Source of the DNA: CBDUEV01 sp965366365 | GTDB taxonomy: Bacteria; Actinomycetota; Acidimicrobiia; Spongiisociales; JAENVV01 | Assembly: GCA_965366365.1 (NCBI GenBank) | Contig: CBDUEV010000066.1 | Span: 1-16,483, forward strand | Direction of reading: 5' to 3' | Length of the DNA stretch: 16,483 nucleotides | Part shown: piece after piece, positions 7,296-13,691 of the stretch | How positions within the stretch are numbered: the stretch's first letter is position 1 | Layout of the letters: the number at the start of each line of letters is the position of its first letter | Notes under the pieces: model-generated | What the model saw: the letters and a program-made list of their open reading frames with translations, nothing else | The model's database searches: none | Told to the model about the DNA's origin: nothing | Made by a program: the position numbers and the translations under genes

Positions 7296-7767
7296 CCAAG
7301 ACATCCTCGAGGGTGCCCTCGACGGGAAAGGGATCGGTCCACTCGGCGAGTTGGATGAGCATGCCGTGGGTGGTCTTGGGAGGGAGAAACGCTTCCGACC
7401 AGGCCTCGTGCCAATGAAGTCCGGTGATCCGGTAACCGAGTTCGGCGGCGCGGGCGGTGGCGCGCTCGAGGCTGCGCACCTTGAAGGTGACATGGTGAAA
7501 CCCTTCTCCGCGGCGGTCGAGATCCCGACGAAGAAAACTGGTCTCCGTGAGCGGGGCGATGAACTCCAGCTTGCCCCCACCGGGAACCCAGAACTGCACC
7601 CAACGAAACTCGTTCCGGGGGTGGTCGGCGCCCTGGTAGAAGGTGCCGCCGATCGCTTCGACGAGTGGCAACACACCTTCGATGCCTGCCACCGCCATCG
7701 AGACGTGATCGAACCGCTCGATCACATCGGCGAGGTCTGCGGGACTGCCGCTGATTGCAGGATCCAT
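7270..7767 (-). CDS. VOC (vicinal oxygen chelate) protein, methylmalonyl-CoA epimerase-like
   Basis: This 165-residue protein has the paired beta-alpha-beta-beta-beta modules of the vicinal oxygen chelate superfamily. Repeat one begins FDHVSMAV (19-26) and repeat two begins FHHVTFKV (90-97). Predicted metal ligands are H21, E68 (KLEFIAPL) and H91. The C-terminal PPKTTHGMLIQLAEW segment (129-143) resembles the FLHPK...HGVLVEL end of methylmalonyl-CoA epimerase. At the position where epimerases have the ligand and base Glu (VEL), this protein reads Q139 (IQL), so epimerase activity is doubtful. The ATG at 7767 has no ribosome site, but TAGGCT lies six bases upstream. It follows the mycothiol-dependent enzyme by 59 bases. 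It could instead be a lyase, dioxygenase or binding protein. Confidence 0.85.
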   Translation of the reverse strand: MDPAISGSPADLADVIERFDHVSMAVAGIEGVLPLVEAIGGTFYQGADHPRNEFRWVQFWVPGGGKLEFIAPLTETSFLRRDLDRRGEGFHHVTFKVRSLERATARAAELGYRITGLHWHEAWSEAFLPPKTTHGMLIQLAEWTDPFPVEGTLEDVLAGRVIDPT

Positions 7768-7773
7768 GCCGGC

Positions 7774-7779
7774 AGCCTA
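7774..7779 (-). promoter_or_regulatory. -10 box TAGGCT of the VOC gene (putative leaderless)
   Basis: TAGGCT on the minus strand, then six bases, then the ATG at 7767. It lies in the 59-base gap after the upstream gene, suggesting the VOC gene can be transcribed on its own. Confidence 0.45.
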
Positions 7780-7826
7780 GAACGCGAAACGGCGGGACGT
7801 CCGGCTGACTTGGCGTGGCGGTTCGG

Positions 7827-8567
7827 TCAGAGGTGAGCGCGAACGAGTTCGAGGGCTCGTTCGGCCAGCGGACCCTGGGCCTTGAGGGTTCCGGCATCTT
7901 CGAGGTTGAGCCGACCGACAGCCACACGGCACCACTCGCCCGCCTGACCTTTGATGACGTTGTCCGAGTCTTCGGGTCCGAACACCCATTTGGCGTAACC
8001 CGGCGCCATCAGTTCCACCCTGACCTCAGTGGGGTAGTCCTCGCCGGCCTCTCGGAACACATGGGGGAGCGATCTCCAAGCCAGCCAGGCAATATGCCGA
8101 ATGCGTGGCGTGTCCTCCACTTCGGCGTCCACGGCTTCGTAGAGGTCGAGCCCGTGCGCCCAGGATTCCATGAGACGAGCCGTGGCGAAACTCCGGGCCG
8201 ACATGTCACCATGGAACCACGGCACCCTGTCGGCCGCCTCCAGACGCGAGAGCTCCTCGACGACCTTGGCGCGGGCTCCGCGCCACCACTCGATGACGTC
8301 CTGGGGTCGCATCCCGTCGCCCGGCTTGATGCCTGCCGCGTTCAGGGCATCCATCGAACCAAACGTGGCGAGTTCCTTCAGCCGGCCGCCCCCGGCGCTC
8401 AATGCGTCGAAGGCATACTCCTCAGTTGATGCGAGGTGGCTGACCACCTCTTGGACCGTCCAGCCGTGCCAGACCTTCGTCCGTTTCCAGTCACGAGGGT
8501 TGATCCTCTGCAGGAACTGGTCGAGGGATTGCTCTTCGGCTACGAGGTCAGAGAGTATTTCACGCAC
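7827..8567 (-). CDS. Maleylpyruvate isomerase family mycothiol-dependent enzyme (TIGR03084-like)
   Basis: This protein belongs to the DinB/MDMPI superfamily, four-helix proteins that bind a divalent metal and, in actinobacteria, often use mycothiol as thiol cofactor. Using the GTG at 8567 (246 residues), the metal triad is H44 in VVSHLAST plus E134 and H138 in MESWAHGLDL. The following helix-rich part, with HIAWLAWRSLPHVF, and a C-terminal sterol-carrier-like region match the TIGR03084 type. The frame extends upstream to a GTG at 8618. I prefer 8567 because family members begin close to LxDLVAEExxLD, and because TAGCAT lies eight bases upstream of 8567. It sits just downstream of the LOG gene on the same strand. 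The substrate is unknown; presence implies a mycothiol-making host. Confidence 0.87.
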   Translation of the reverse strand: MREILSDLVAEEQSLDQFLQRINPRDWKRTKVWHGWTVQEVVSHLASTEEYAFDALSAGGGRLKELATFGSMDALNAAGIKPGDGMRPQDVIEWWRGARAKVVEELSRLEAADRVPWFHGDMSARSFATARLMESWAHGLDLYEAVDAEVEDTPRIRHIAWLAWRSLPHVFREAGEDYPTEVRVELMAPGYAKWVFGPEDSDNVIKGQAGEWCRVAVGRLNLEDAGTLKAQGPLAERALELVRAHL

Positions 8568-8575
8568 TGGGGAGA

Positions 8576-8581
8576 ATGCTA
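8576..8581 (-). promoter_or_regulatory. -10 box TAGCAT of the mycothiol-dependent enzyme gene (putative)
   Basis: TAGCAT on the minus strand is followed by eight bases and the GTG at 8567. It supports the shorter start over the GTG at 8618, which has no properly spaced ribosome site. Confidence 0.35.
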
Positions 8582-8631
8582 GCCGTTGGTTGAATCGGCC
8601 ACCATTGGAGGCGGACACTTCTCAGGCCGCT

Positions 8632-9723
8632 CTACCAGGGTCTTTCCTGTTGTTCGTCCGTGAAGGCCGCTCCGGGACGAGCCGTGACAGGGGTCTCCAC
8701 CCAACTGTTGAGGCGGTCGATGAGGAGACGGAGCCGACCGAAATGGCGTCGGTTGAACACGAAGCCGATTCTGGCGGACTCCACCGAGTCATTGTCCCGC
8801 AGCTCGGGGTCGGTGGGGTCCATCACTGCGATGTCGCCCTTGGCGACGATATCCGAGAACTCGTCGTTGAGATCGGCCACCTGCTCCGGACGCGGAGCTT
8901 GGTTGAGGCGGAGCACCAACTTCCCGTCCACGTAGCGCTGGGACTGGTAGTTGGCGTAGAAGTTGCAGATCTGGTCGGCCGCCTCGTGAGGATCCGACGT
9001 GATCGAATACAGGCCGCGATCTTCGGGCGAGATCATCCCTCTCCCGACGAGCTGTTCGATCACGAAGTGATCCCACGCGTCCCAATAGTCGGAGCCCTCC
9101 GGCTGGATCAACACGATCGGATGCATATCGGATTTTCCGGTTTGGATGAGAGTGAGGAGTTCAAATGCCTCGTCCATGGTCCCGAAACCACCAGGGAAGA
9201 GAGCGAACGCACTGGACTCCTTCACAAACCCGAGCTTGCGGGTGAAGAAGTACTTGAAGTTGATCAACTTGTCGGGCGAGATATGCGCATTGGCATCGCC
9301 TTCGAACGGGAGTCGGATGTTCACTCCGAACGACGCCTCCAGACCGGCTCCCTTGTTGCCTGCTTCCATCACCCCGGGGCCGGCCCCCGTCAGAACGTCC
9401 CAGTCGCGCTCCTCGGCCATGATGCGAGCGAACTCCATGGCGAGCAGGTATTCCGGGTCGTCCTCCGGCGTCCGAGCCGAACCGTACATGGTCACCTTGG
9501 GCCGTGACCGATGACGGCTGAACACCAGCATCGAGTAGCGCATCTCCTTCAAGGCGGTGTTGACCAGCTTGAGTTCACCTCTGTCGGGGGAGTCGCGGTG
9601 GAGTTTCAACGCCGTGGTGATGATCTCGGCGATCAGATCCGAATTGCCGTTTGCCGAGGCGCGCCCCACCAGATCGGCGATGGCGTCGTCCAGTTCCGGG
9701 TTTCCCATGTCATAGCTGCGCAT
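8632..9723 (-). CDS. LOG-family (TIGR00730-like) nucleotide phosphoribohydrolase
   Basis: The 363-residue protein has the Rossmann-like LOG core. Visible are GSARTPEDDP (81-90), TGAGPGVMEAGNKGAG (112-127) and the defining PGGFGTMDE at 177-185, with catalytic or substrate-binding E185. LOG enzymes release the base from nucleoside 5'-monophosphates, as in cytokinin activation; many bacterial members hydrolyse AMP or other purine nucleotides, or have unknown roles. This is a long version: about 70 residues precede the core and about 100 follow the usual end, unlike the roughly 190-residue short LOGs. The ATG at 9723 has a good ribosome site, AGAGGA, seven bases upstream, and TACCGT at 9752-9757 could be its -10 box. 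It heads a same-strand run with the mycothiol-dependent enzyme and VOC genes. Confidence 0.9.
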   Translation of the reverse strand: MRSYDMGNPELDDAIADLVGRASANGNSDLIAEIITTALKLHRDSPDRGELKLVNTALKEMRYSMLVFSRHRSRPKVTMYGSARTPEDDPEYLLAMEFARIMAEERDWDVLTGAGPGVMEAGNKGAGLEASFGVNIRLPFEGDANAHISPDKLINFKYFFTRKLGFVKESSAFALFPGGFGTMDEAFELLTLIQTGKSDMHPIVLIQPEGSDYWDAWDHFVIEQLVGRGMISPEDRGLYSITSDPHEAADQICNFYANYQSQRYVDGKLVLRLNQAPRPEQVADLNDEFSDIVAKGDIAVMDPTDPELRDNDSVESARIGFVFNRRHFGRLRLLIDRLNSWVETPVTARPGAAFTDEQQERPW

Positions 9724-9751
9724 CGGCGTTCCTCTTCAAGGTGTGGGCGAC

Positions 9752-9757
9752 ACGGTA
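9752..9757 (-). promoter_or_regulatory. Possible -10 box TACCGT of the LOG gene
   Basis: TACCGT on the minus strand would give a leader of about 22 bases containing the AGAGGA ribosome site. It lies in the 118-base divergent gap shared with the glycosylase-like gene. No -35 box is evident. Confidence 0.3.
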
Positions 9758-9811
9758 GTCCCGGGAACTGCTGTGGTGGCACTCGGGGAAGCTTTCGTCA
9801 CACCCGGGTCA

Positions 9812-9817
9812 TACCTT
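9812..9817 (+). promoter_or_regulatory. Possible -10 box TACCTT of the glycosylase-like gene
   Basis: TACCTT is placed to start a transcript near 9824, leaving a leader of about 18 bases that contains AAGGAG just before the GTG at 9842. The -35 region is not clear. Confidence 0.3.
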
Positions 9818-9841
9818 CTCAGTAACCGAAGAAGGAGAGCC

Positions 9842-10267
9842 GTGCCAGCAGACTTGACCCCCGAACCGCCCCGAACCGCCGACGACATGCTCGAATTGAT
9901 AGCCAAGCCGGTGTTCGGAGCCGGCCTCAACTGGGCTGTCGTCGAGCACGCCTGGCCGGCGACCAGAGAGGCCTTCGAGCGATTCTCGGTACGCAAAGTC
10001 GCCGCCTATCAGGAGGCCGATGTGCGCCGCATTCTCGCCACGCCCGGTGTCATCCAGAATGAGAGAAAGATCCAGTCGGTCGTCGCCTGCGCCGGGCAGC
10101 TGGCGGAGAAGGGTCGGCGGCACGGTTCGGTCAGGAAGTGGATCCACACCCACCCAGACCACACAGCTCGGCTAGCCGCGCTCGACGACCTCCCCGGCGT
10201 CGGGCCCTGGGGCGCCTACTACGTCGTCGCCAAGTCGGGGTTCCCTGTCCCGGCGTGGCGGCCCTGA
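9842..10267 (+). CDS. Small divergent 3-methyladenine DNA glycosylase I-like (HhH) protein
   Basis: The reading frame is open from 9743, but an AAGGAG ribosome site fixes the start at the GTG at 9842, giving 141 residues. Residues 25-84 follow the core of E. coli Tag closely: FGAGLNWAVV with W31, then KVAAYQEADVRRILATPGVI and NERKIQSVV. A helix-hairpin-helix LPGVGPWGAYYVV sits at 117-129. Such proteins bind DNA and excise alkylated bases. Several Tag features are missing: the N-terminal zinc-binding Cys/His, the catalytic-pocket Glu in LEGQQAGLSW (P23 here), and the C-terminal His/Cys pair. The protein ends about 19 residues after GVG, just where HhH-GPD enzymes have their catalytic Asp. It may be a DNA-binding relative without glycosylase activity. 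Confidence 0.8.
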   Translation: MPADLTPEPPRTADDMLELIAKPVFGAGLNWAVVEHAWPATREAFERFSVRKVAAYQEADVRRILATPGVIQNERKIQSVVACAGQLAEKGRRHGSVRKWIHTHPDHTARLAALDDLPGVGPWGAYYVVAKSGFPVPAWRP

Positions 10268-10282
10268 AACCAGGCGCTACGC
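10253..10282. terminator. Strong hairpin spanning convergent stops of the glycosylase-like and AAA+ genes
   Basis: Arms at 10253-10260 and 10275-10282 form eight pairs (one G-U). After a two-base bulge, CCTG at 10263-10266 pairs with CAGG at 10271-10274 around an AAAC loop. The left gene's TGA (10265-10267) enters the loop and the right gene's TAG (minus strand, 10277-10279) is in the stem. There is no T-run on either side. A bidirectional terminator or mRNA 3'-end stabiliser is likely. Confidence 0.5.
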
Positions 10283-11269
10283 GAACGGTCTACCTTCAGG
10301 GCCTTTGCGGACGACGGCGTTCCAGACCGTCTCGTAGTGATCGCGGTCGTACTCATCGATGTGGGGAAGCACGAACTCCTCCCAGGCTCGCAGGAGACTG
10401 TCGTCGGCTTTGGCGTACATCCACAGACCGGTCGGAAGCCGGTCGAGGGTGCTGCGGAGACTCATGGGCGTCTCGACCCGGACGCCGGCGTCCTGCGCCT
10501 GGAACGACTCGTTGACCTCTGCCGCCAGGCGGGCGATCGCGTCTCGGAAGTCCTCCCGCAGGGTCGGGTACCGGATCTCGAGCATGGCATTCAGCTGCTC
10601 CACCGCCGGGAAGGCCTTCTCCCATATCACCCATCGGTCGGCAAAAGCCTTGTTGAGGGTCTGGGTTCCCGCGTAGTCGCGGAGGTCGGTGGGGTTCATG
10701 GTCCCGAACAACCGGACATCGGGGCGGAGGGGGACGTTCTCACCGTTGGGAAGGTCCAGGGCGTGGTAGCGATCCAAGAGACCATGGAGGGCGAACAGGG
10801 TCTCGGCGCCTGCGGCGTTCAACTCGGAGAGGTTGACGAGCGATGGTCCGCGCAGCGCCCGGGTGATGTCTCCATCCTCCCAGCGGGACTCGGTGCCGCC
10901 CTTGCCGTCGCCATGCAGCTTGGTCGACCCGATCAAGGTGATGTCGCGAACCTCGCCGGTCAGGGGGATCCGGTAGTAGGGGAGTCGAAGCAGGGCGGCG
11001 AACTGCTCGATATCGTGGTCCTTGCCGGTTCCCATGTGGCCCCGGACGGCGACGTGAAGCGGCACGAACGAATCGGTGGCTTGGCGCCGCACCTGTTCGA
11101 TCTGGGCGAACTTGTAGAGCATGCCCAGATCCACGTAGTGCGGGTCGGGCTCGGGAATCTTGGCGACGCGGTGCGCATAGTCCGGTATGTCCTTGGGGAC
11201 CTCGAAGGCGGTGAGCTCGATCGGCGCGCCCTCCCCGGTCGGGTCCTCGAAGAGGATGGTGTCAGGCAC
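10277..11269 (-). CDS. CobS-like AAA+ ATPase with altered Walker A and Walker B
   Basis: The frame opens at the ATG at 11299, but AAAAGGAGG lies six bases before the GTG at 11269, giving 330 residues. It resembles the cobaltochelatase AAA+ subunit CobS, a MoxR-like ATPase: PEPDPHYVD near 40-48, GHMGTGKDHDIEQFAALL at 77-94, sensor-1 FGTMNP at 188-193, and GTQTLNKAFADRW at 201-213 with a possible arginine finger R212. Two magnesium-site residues are unusual: Walker A ends in D84 instead of Ser/Thr, and Walker B reads NLSE (S148, E149) instead of DE. The ATP-binding K83 and catalytic E149 remain. Such ATPases remodel a partner carrying a VWA domain, and the upstream gene encodes one. The eight-base overlap and an in-gene ribosome site indicate coupled translation. 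CobN and cobalamin genes are not in view, so a chelatase role is not supported. Confidence 0.88.
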   Translation of the reverse strand: MPDTILFEDPTGEGAPIELTAFEVPKDIPDYAHRVAKIPEPDPHYVDLGMLYKFAQIEQVRRQATDSFVPLHVAVRGHMGTGKDHDIEQFAALLRLPYYRIPLTGEVRDITLIGSTKLHGDGKGGTESRWEDGDITRALRGPSLVNLSELNAAGAETLFALHGLLDRYHALDLPNGENVPLRPDVRLFGTMNPTDLRDYAGTQTLNKAFADRWVIWEKAFPAVEQLNAMLEIRYPTLREDFRDAIARLAAEVNESFQAQDAGVRVETPMSLRSTLDRLPTGLWMYAKADDSLLRAWEEFVLPHIDEYDRDHYETVWNAVVRKGPEGRPFA

Positions 11270-13376
11270 TGGCGGCCTCCTTTTTCCATAGTGAATCATG
11301 AGTGGTGGTTGTCCGGCCCCACCAGGCGTCGAAGCCGCTCAGGGTGAGGCTGCGTCGGAGGGCGCCCCGCACACCGTCGACCATGGCGCTGGCCAAGGCT
11401 TCCGGACGTTCGACGATCTGGTGACGGCCGTAGGCGGATTCAACGGTGCGGTCGCCGATGCCGATACCCAGCACCGTCACCCCCGTTGCCTCGACCGCAG
11501 ACACGGAGTCCCCGAGCTCGGCGACCGAGCCCCGGGTCATGCCGTCCGCCAGGACAACCAGAACCTTGACGGCCGCCCCCGTCTGGTTGAGCCGTTCCGC
11601 CGCGTAGGTCACGTTGAACTCGTCGACATTGGAGCCTTTGGCGAACATCGCCAGGGGTGGTGCTTCCTGAGGGTTCCGGCGGGCGATGTCGCCGGCTTTG
11701 CGCGGGTCGGCCGCCATGAAGAACAGGCCGGCCATCGTGTCCTCGGTGGAGCGCCACCGTTGCTGGAAGGGCTTGACGAGGTAGTGGTTGACGGTGCTGG
11801 AGAGACGATCCGACGCAGAGCCCTGCGTCCTCCTCAGTCCGGCGATGGCCTGCGATTGGCGGCGCGTGTATCCCCACTCGGTGTCGTCGACCGTGGCGGC
11901 GAACGAACGATTGAAGAGCGCCACTTCGAACTCGATCTGAAGTTCGTCGCAGAGGCGGGCCAATGACCAGGCGCCCAGAGTGGCGGCGGCCAGACCCCAT
12001 GGACGCCGGCGGCTCGTGAGGTCGAACGACCGGGGCTGAAGCATCGATGCCGAACCATCGATCAGAACACTGACGGCGTAGGAGCGACGGGTCCGCAGCG
12101 CCCGGCGCTCGTACATCCTCTCGTAGAGGCCGCCCGCCAGGAGAAGCGGTGCGTGAGGCGACAGGTCCCCGGCGTCGAAGCCGGACTGGAGGCCCCGCCG
12201 CTGATTGGCTGCGAAGAGGGGGTAGAGCTCCCCCGAAATGTGTCGCTGCGCCACACCCCACTCCTGGGCGGCTTCACCGAGCCGGCTCCGCCCCTCCTGG
12301 GAGAATTGGCGAAACCGGTCGGGGAATCCGGTCACGACAAGCTTTCCCCCGTGGCCGTTGGGCAGGTAGACGGTGGGAGCCTGGCTGACCTTGAGGATCT
12401 GATCCGTCGATTCCTGGCCGGCCACCTCGGAGGGAGCCTTGCGGAGCGCGTCCCCGGCGCGCGCTTCCGCGGCGTTGGACGTCTCCTCGTAGCTCTGGCG
12501 ATCCTGAACGATCGGGCTCATCAGCCTGACCCTGTCGACTCCTTCCGAGATGGCCGACTCGTCGGCCTCGTCTCGAGCCTCCTTCTGCCGCTTTGTCTCC
12601 GTCTTCTCGGACTCGGACCCGAGCGTGACGAGACGGTGGAGGCGAGCCACGGCCAGGAGTTGCAGCGCCAGGTCGGCGACCTCCCACGGGTCCGTGGCCT
12701 CCTCGGCCGCCTCGAGGAACGGCGTCGCATCCGCCAAGGCGACGGCCACTCGCGCGTGAGATTTGCGCTCGAGCTGGTCCCGCTCGGCGTGGCCACCGAC
12801 CAGAAGGAAACAGTCGACCGAATACTGGCCAAGCAAGGTGGCGTTGGCGAGGGCCTCGGTCAGCGAGGCTTGATAGAGGTCGGTCAACACGGAGCGAGCG
12901 CCCGGGTAGACGGCCAGACCTTGCCGTTCCTGACGTGCGTCTTCGAGAGCGAAGAAGAGGGCCTCTCCCGCCTTGCCGCCCGCTCGGCCGACCGCTTCCA
13001 GCAGCTCGAAGGTCGTGTCGTCGATCTCCTCGTCGGCCGAAAACCACTCTTTGGGCAGGGGGCGACGTTCGTCGAAGTCGGTCGAGACCAGATGCACCAC
13101 CTCGTGGAGCGCCGAGGCCAGCGCCACCTCACTCGGGGTGACCGGTGCTCGCCGGGAATAGGCGGACTGGAACACGCCCGGGTTGATCACGACCTCGTCC
13201 GGCGAGGAGGATGCGTCGGCGCCCAGCCGAACACGGAGCTGGTCGTTGCCGCACAGAGTTCGGGCGAAACGGGTCACGGCGGGTGCCACCCGCGAATAGC
13301 GCCCCACGACATGCTCGATGGCGCGCTCTTCCGGAGGAAGAACCTCCGTCAGGAATGAGCGTTCGCGCGATTGCAT
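11262..13376 (-). CDS. CobT-like VWA-domain protein with N-terminal HEVVH motif
   Basis: With the ATG at 13376 the protein has 704 residues. The C-terminal third is a von Willebrand A domain like that of CobT: SVLIDGSASM with the MIDAS DxSxS at 440-444, FEVALFNRSF (483-492), KVLVVLADGMT (604-614) and VLGIGIGDRT (635-644). The N-terminal third holds HEVVH at 91-95 and EDARQE at about 145-150. This is the order of a zincin-like HExxH and a downstream acidic ligand, as in VWA proteins with a putative metallopeptidase domain; CobT-like proteins also keep a similar ALEDAR segment. The middle (about 255-330) is charged and low in complexity. There is no signal peptide, so it should be cytosolic. 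The frame could begin at TTG 13403 or GTG 13394; TTG 13403 is doubtful because it coincides with a TTGACA box. It presumably works with the overlapping downstream CobS-like ATPase. Confidence 0.87.
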   Translation of the reverse strand: MQSRERSFLTEVLPPEERAIEHVVGRYSRVAPAVTRFARTLCGNDQLRVRLGADASSSPDEVVINPGVFQSAYSRRAPVTPSEVALASALHEVVHLVSTDFDERRPLPKEWFSADEEIDDTTFELLEAVGRAGGKAGEALFFALEDARQERQGLAVYPGARSVLTDLYQASLTEALANATLLGQYSVDCFLLVGGHAERDQLERKSHARVAVALADATPFLEAAEEATDPWEVADLALQLLAVARLHRLVTLGSESEKTETKRQKEARDEADESAISEGVDRVRLMSPIVQDRQSYEETSNAAEARAGDALRKAPSEVAGQESTDQILKVSQAPTVYLPNGHGGKLVVTGFPDRFRQFSQEGRSRLGEAAQEWGVAQRHISGELYPLFAANQRRGLQSGFDAGDLSPHAPLLLAGGLYERMYERRALRTRRSYAVSVLIDGSASMLQPRSFDLTSRRRPWGLAAATLGAWSLARLCDELQIEFEVALFNRSFAATVDDTEWGYTRRQSQAIAGLRRTQGSASDRLSSTVNHYLVKPFQQRWRSTEDTMAGLFFMAADPRKAGDIARRNPQEAPPLAMFAKGSNVDEFNVTYAAERLNQTGAAVKVLVVLADGMTRGSVAELGDSVSAVEATGVTVLGIGIGDRTVESAYGRHQIVERPEALASAMVDGVRGALRRSLTLSGFDAWWGRTTTTHDSLWKKEAASA

Positions 13377-13397
13377 AGCGCGCCATTGTCTCACTTC

Positions 13398-13403
13398 TGT
13401 CAA
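13398..13403 (-). promoter_or_regulatory. Perfect -35 hexamer TTGACA ahead of the VWA/AAA+ operon
   Basis: TTGACA occurs on the minus strand in the short divergent gap. A -10 partner is unclear: CGCTAT lies 17 bases downstream but overlaps the proposed ATG at 13376, and GACAAT (13385-13390) is too close. If CGCTAT is used, the true start codon would be further downstream than 13376. Confidence 0.3.
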
Positions 13404-13404
13404 G

Positions 13405-13433
13405 TGAACACAGTCCCGCTTGCCGGATAGAGT
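13405..13433 (+). promoter_or_regulatory. Promoter of the small membrane protein gene: TGAACA-17-TAGAGT
   Basis: TGAACA at 13405-13410 and TAGAGT at 13428-13433, each matching four of six consensus bases, are separated by 17 bases. Six bases later comes the GTG at 13440, placing the expected transcription start on the start codon. It overlaps the divergent TTGACA element, so the two promoters may compete. Confidence 0.45.
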
Positions 13434-13439
13434 CAGGGA

Positions 13440-13691
13440 GTGATTCCGATCGTGCTGTTGATTGGCGTGAACGGCGGACTGCTCGGGGCCCGTGGGCTCT
13501 GGCTGGTGGCGGTCGCCGTACTCGGGTGGCCGGCCGCACTCGTCATGGGCGGGGTGGGGGCAGGCATCGGGTTCATGGTCGGCGCCCTGGCTCTGGCCGC
13601 CGCCAACGCCGGGCTCGGCTACCTGGTCGGCATGGGTGCTCGTCGGATGTGGCGCAGGATGCGGGCGGCCAGTCCGCGACCGGCGGGTTGA
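13440..13691 (+). CDS. Small Gly/Ala-rich membrane protein
   Basis: I do not recognise this 83-residue protein. It has two hydrophobic, glycine- and alanine-rich segments, about residues 3-30 and 32-67, ending in a basic tail RRMWRRMR at about 68-75. By the positive-inside rule the tail should face the cytosol. The GTG at 13440 has a promoter-like box at leaderless distance; a GTG at 13452 is possible. It is divergent from the CobT/CobS-like operon and convergent with the DUF4230 gene, the two stop codons lying side by side. A real gene seems likely because it fills the gap exactly, has a promoter and looks like a membrane protein, but short hydrophobic frames in GC-rich DNA can be spurious. 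Confidence 0.6.
   Translation: MIPIVLLIGVNGGLLGARGLWLVAVAVLGWPAALVMGGVGAGIGFMVGALALAAANAGLGYLVGMGARRMWRRMRAASPRPAG

Noticed and set aside
8170..9507. 445-codon plus-strand frame opposite the mycothiol-dependent enzyme and LOG genes
   Set aside because: It runs antisense across two genes with clear signatures and has no recognisable domain.
9743..9841. 33-codon upstream extension of the glycosylase-like frame
   Set aside because: The AAGGAG site immediately before the GTG at 9842 fixes a downstream start, and the extension has no family similarity.
10337..11347. 336-codon plus-strand frame opposite the AAA+ gene
   Set aside because: The antisense translation has no motif, while the minus-strand frame aligns with CobS across its length.
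12153..13358. 401-codon plus-strand frame opposite the VWA gene
   Set aside because: It is antisense to a protein with MIDAS and HEVVH motifs and matches no family I know.
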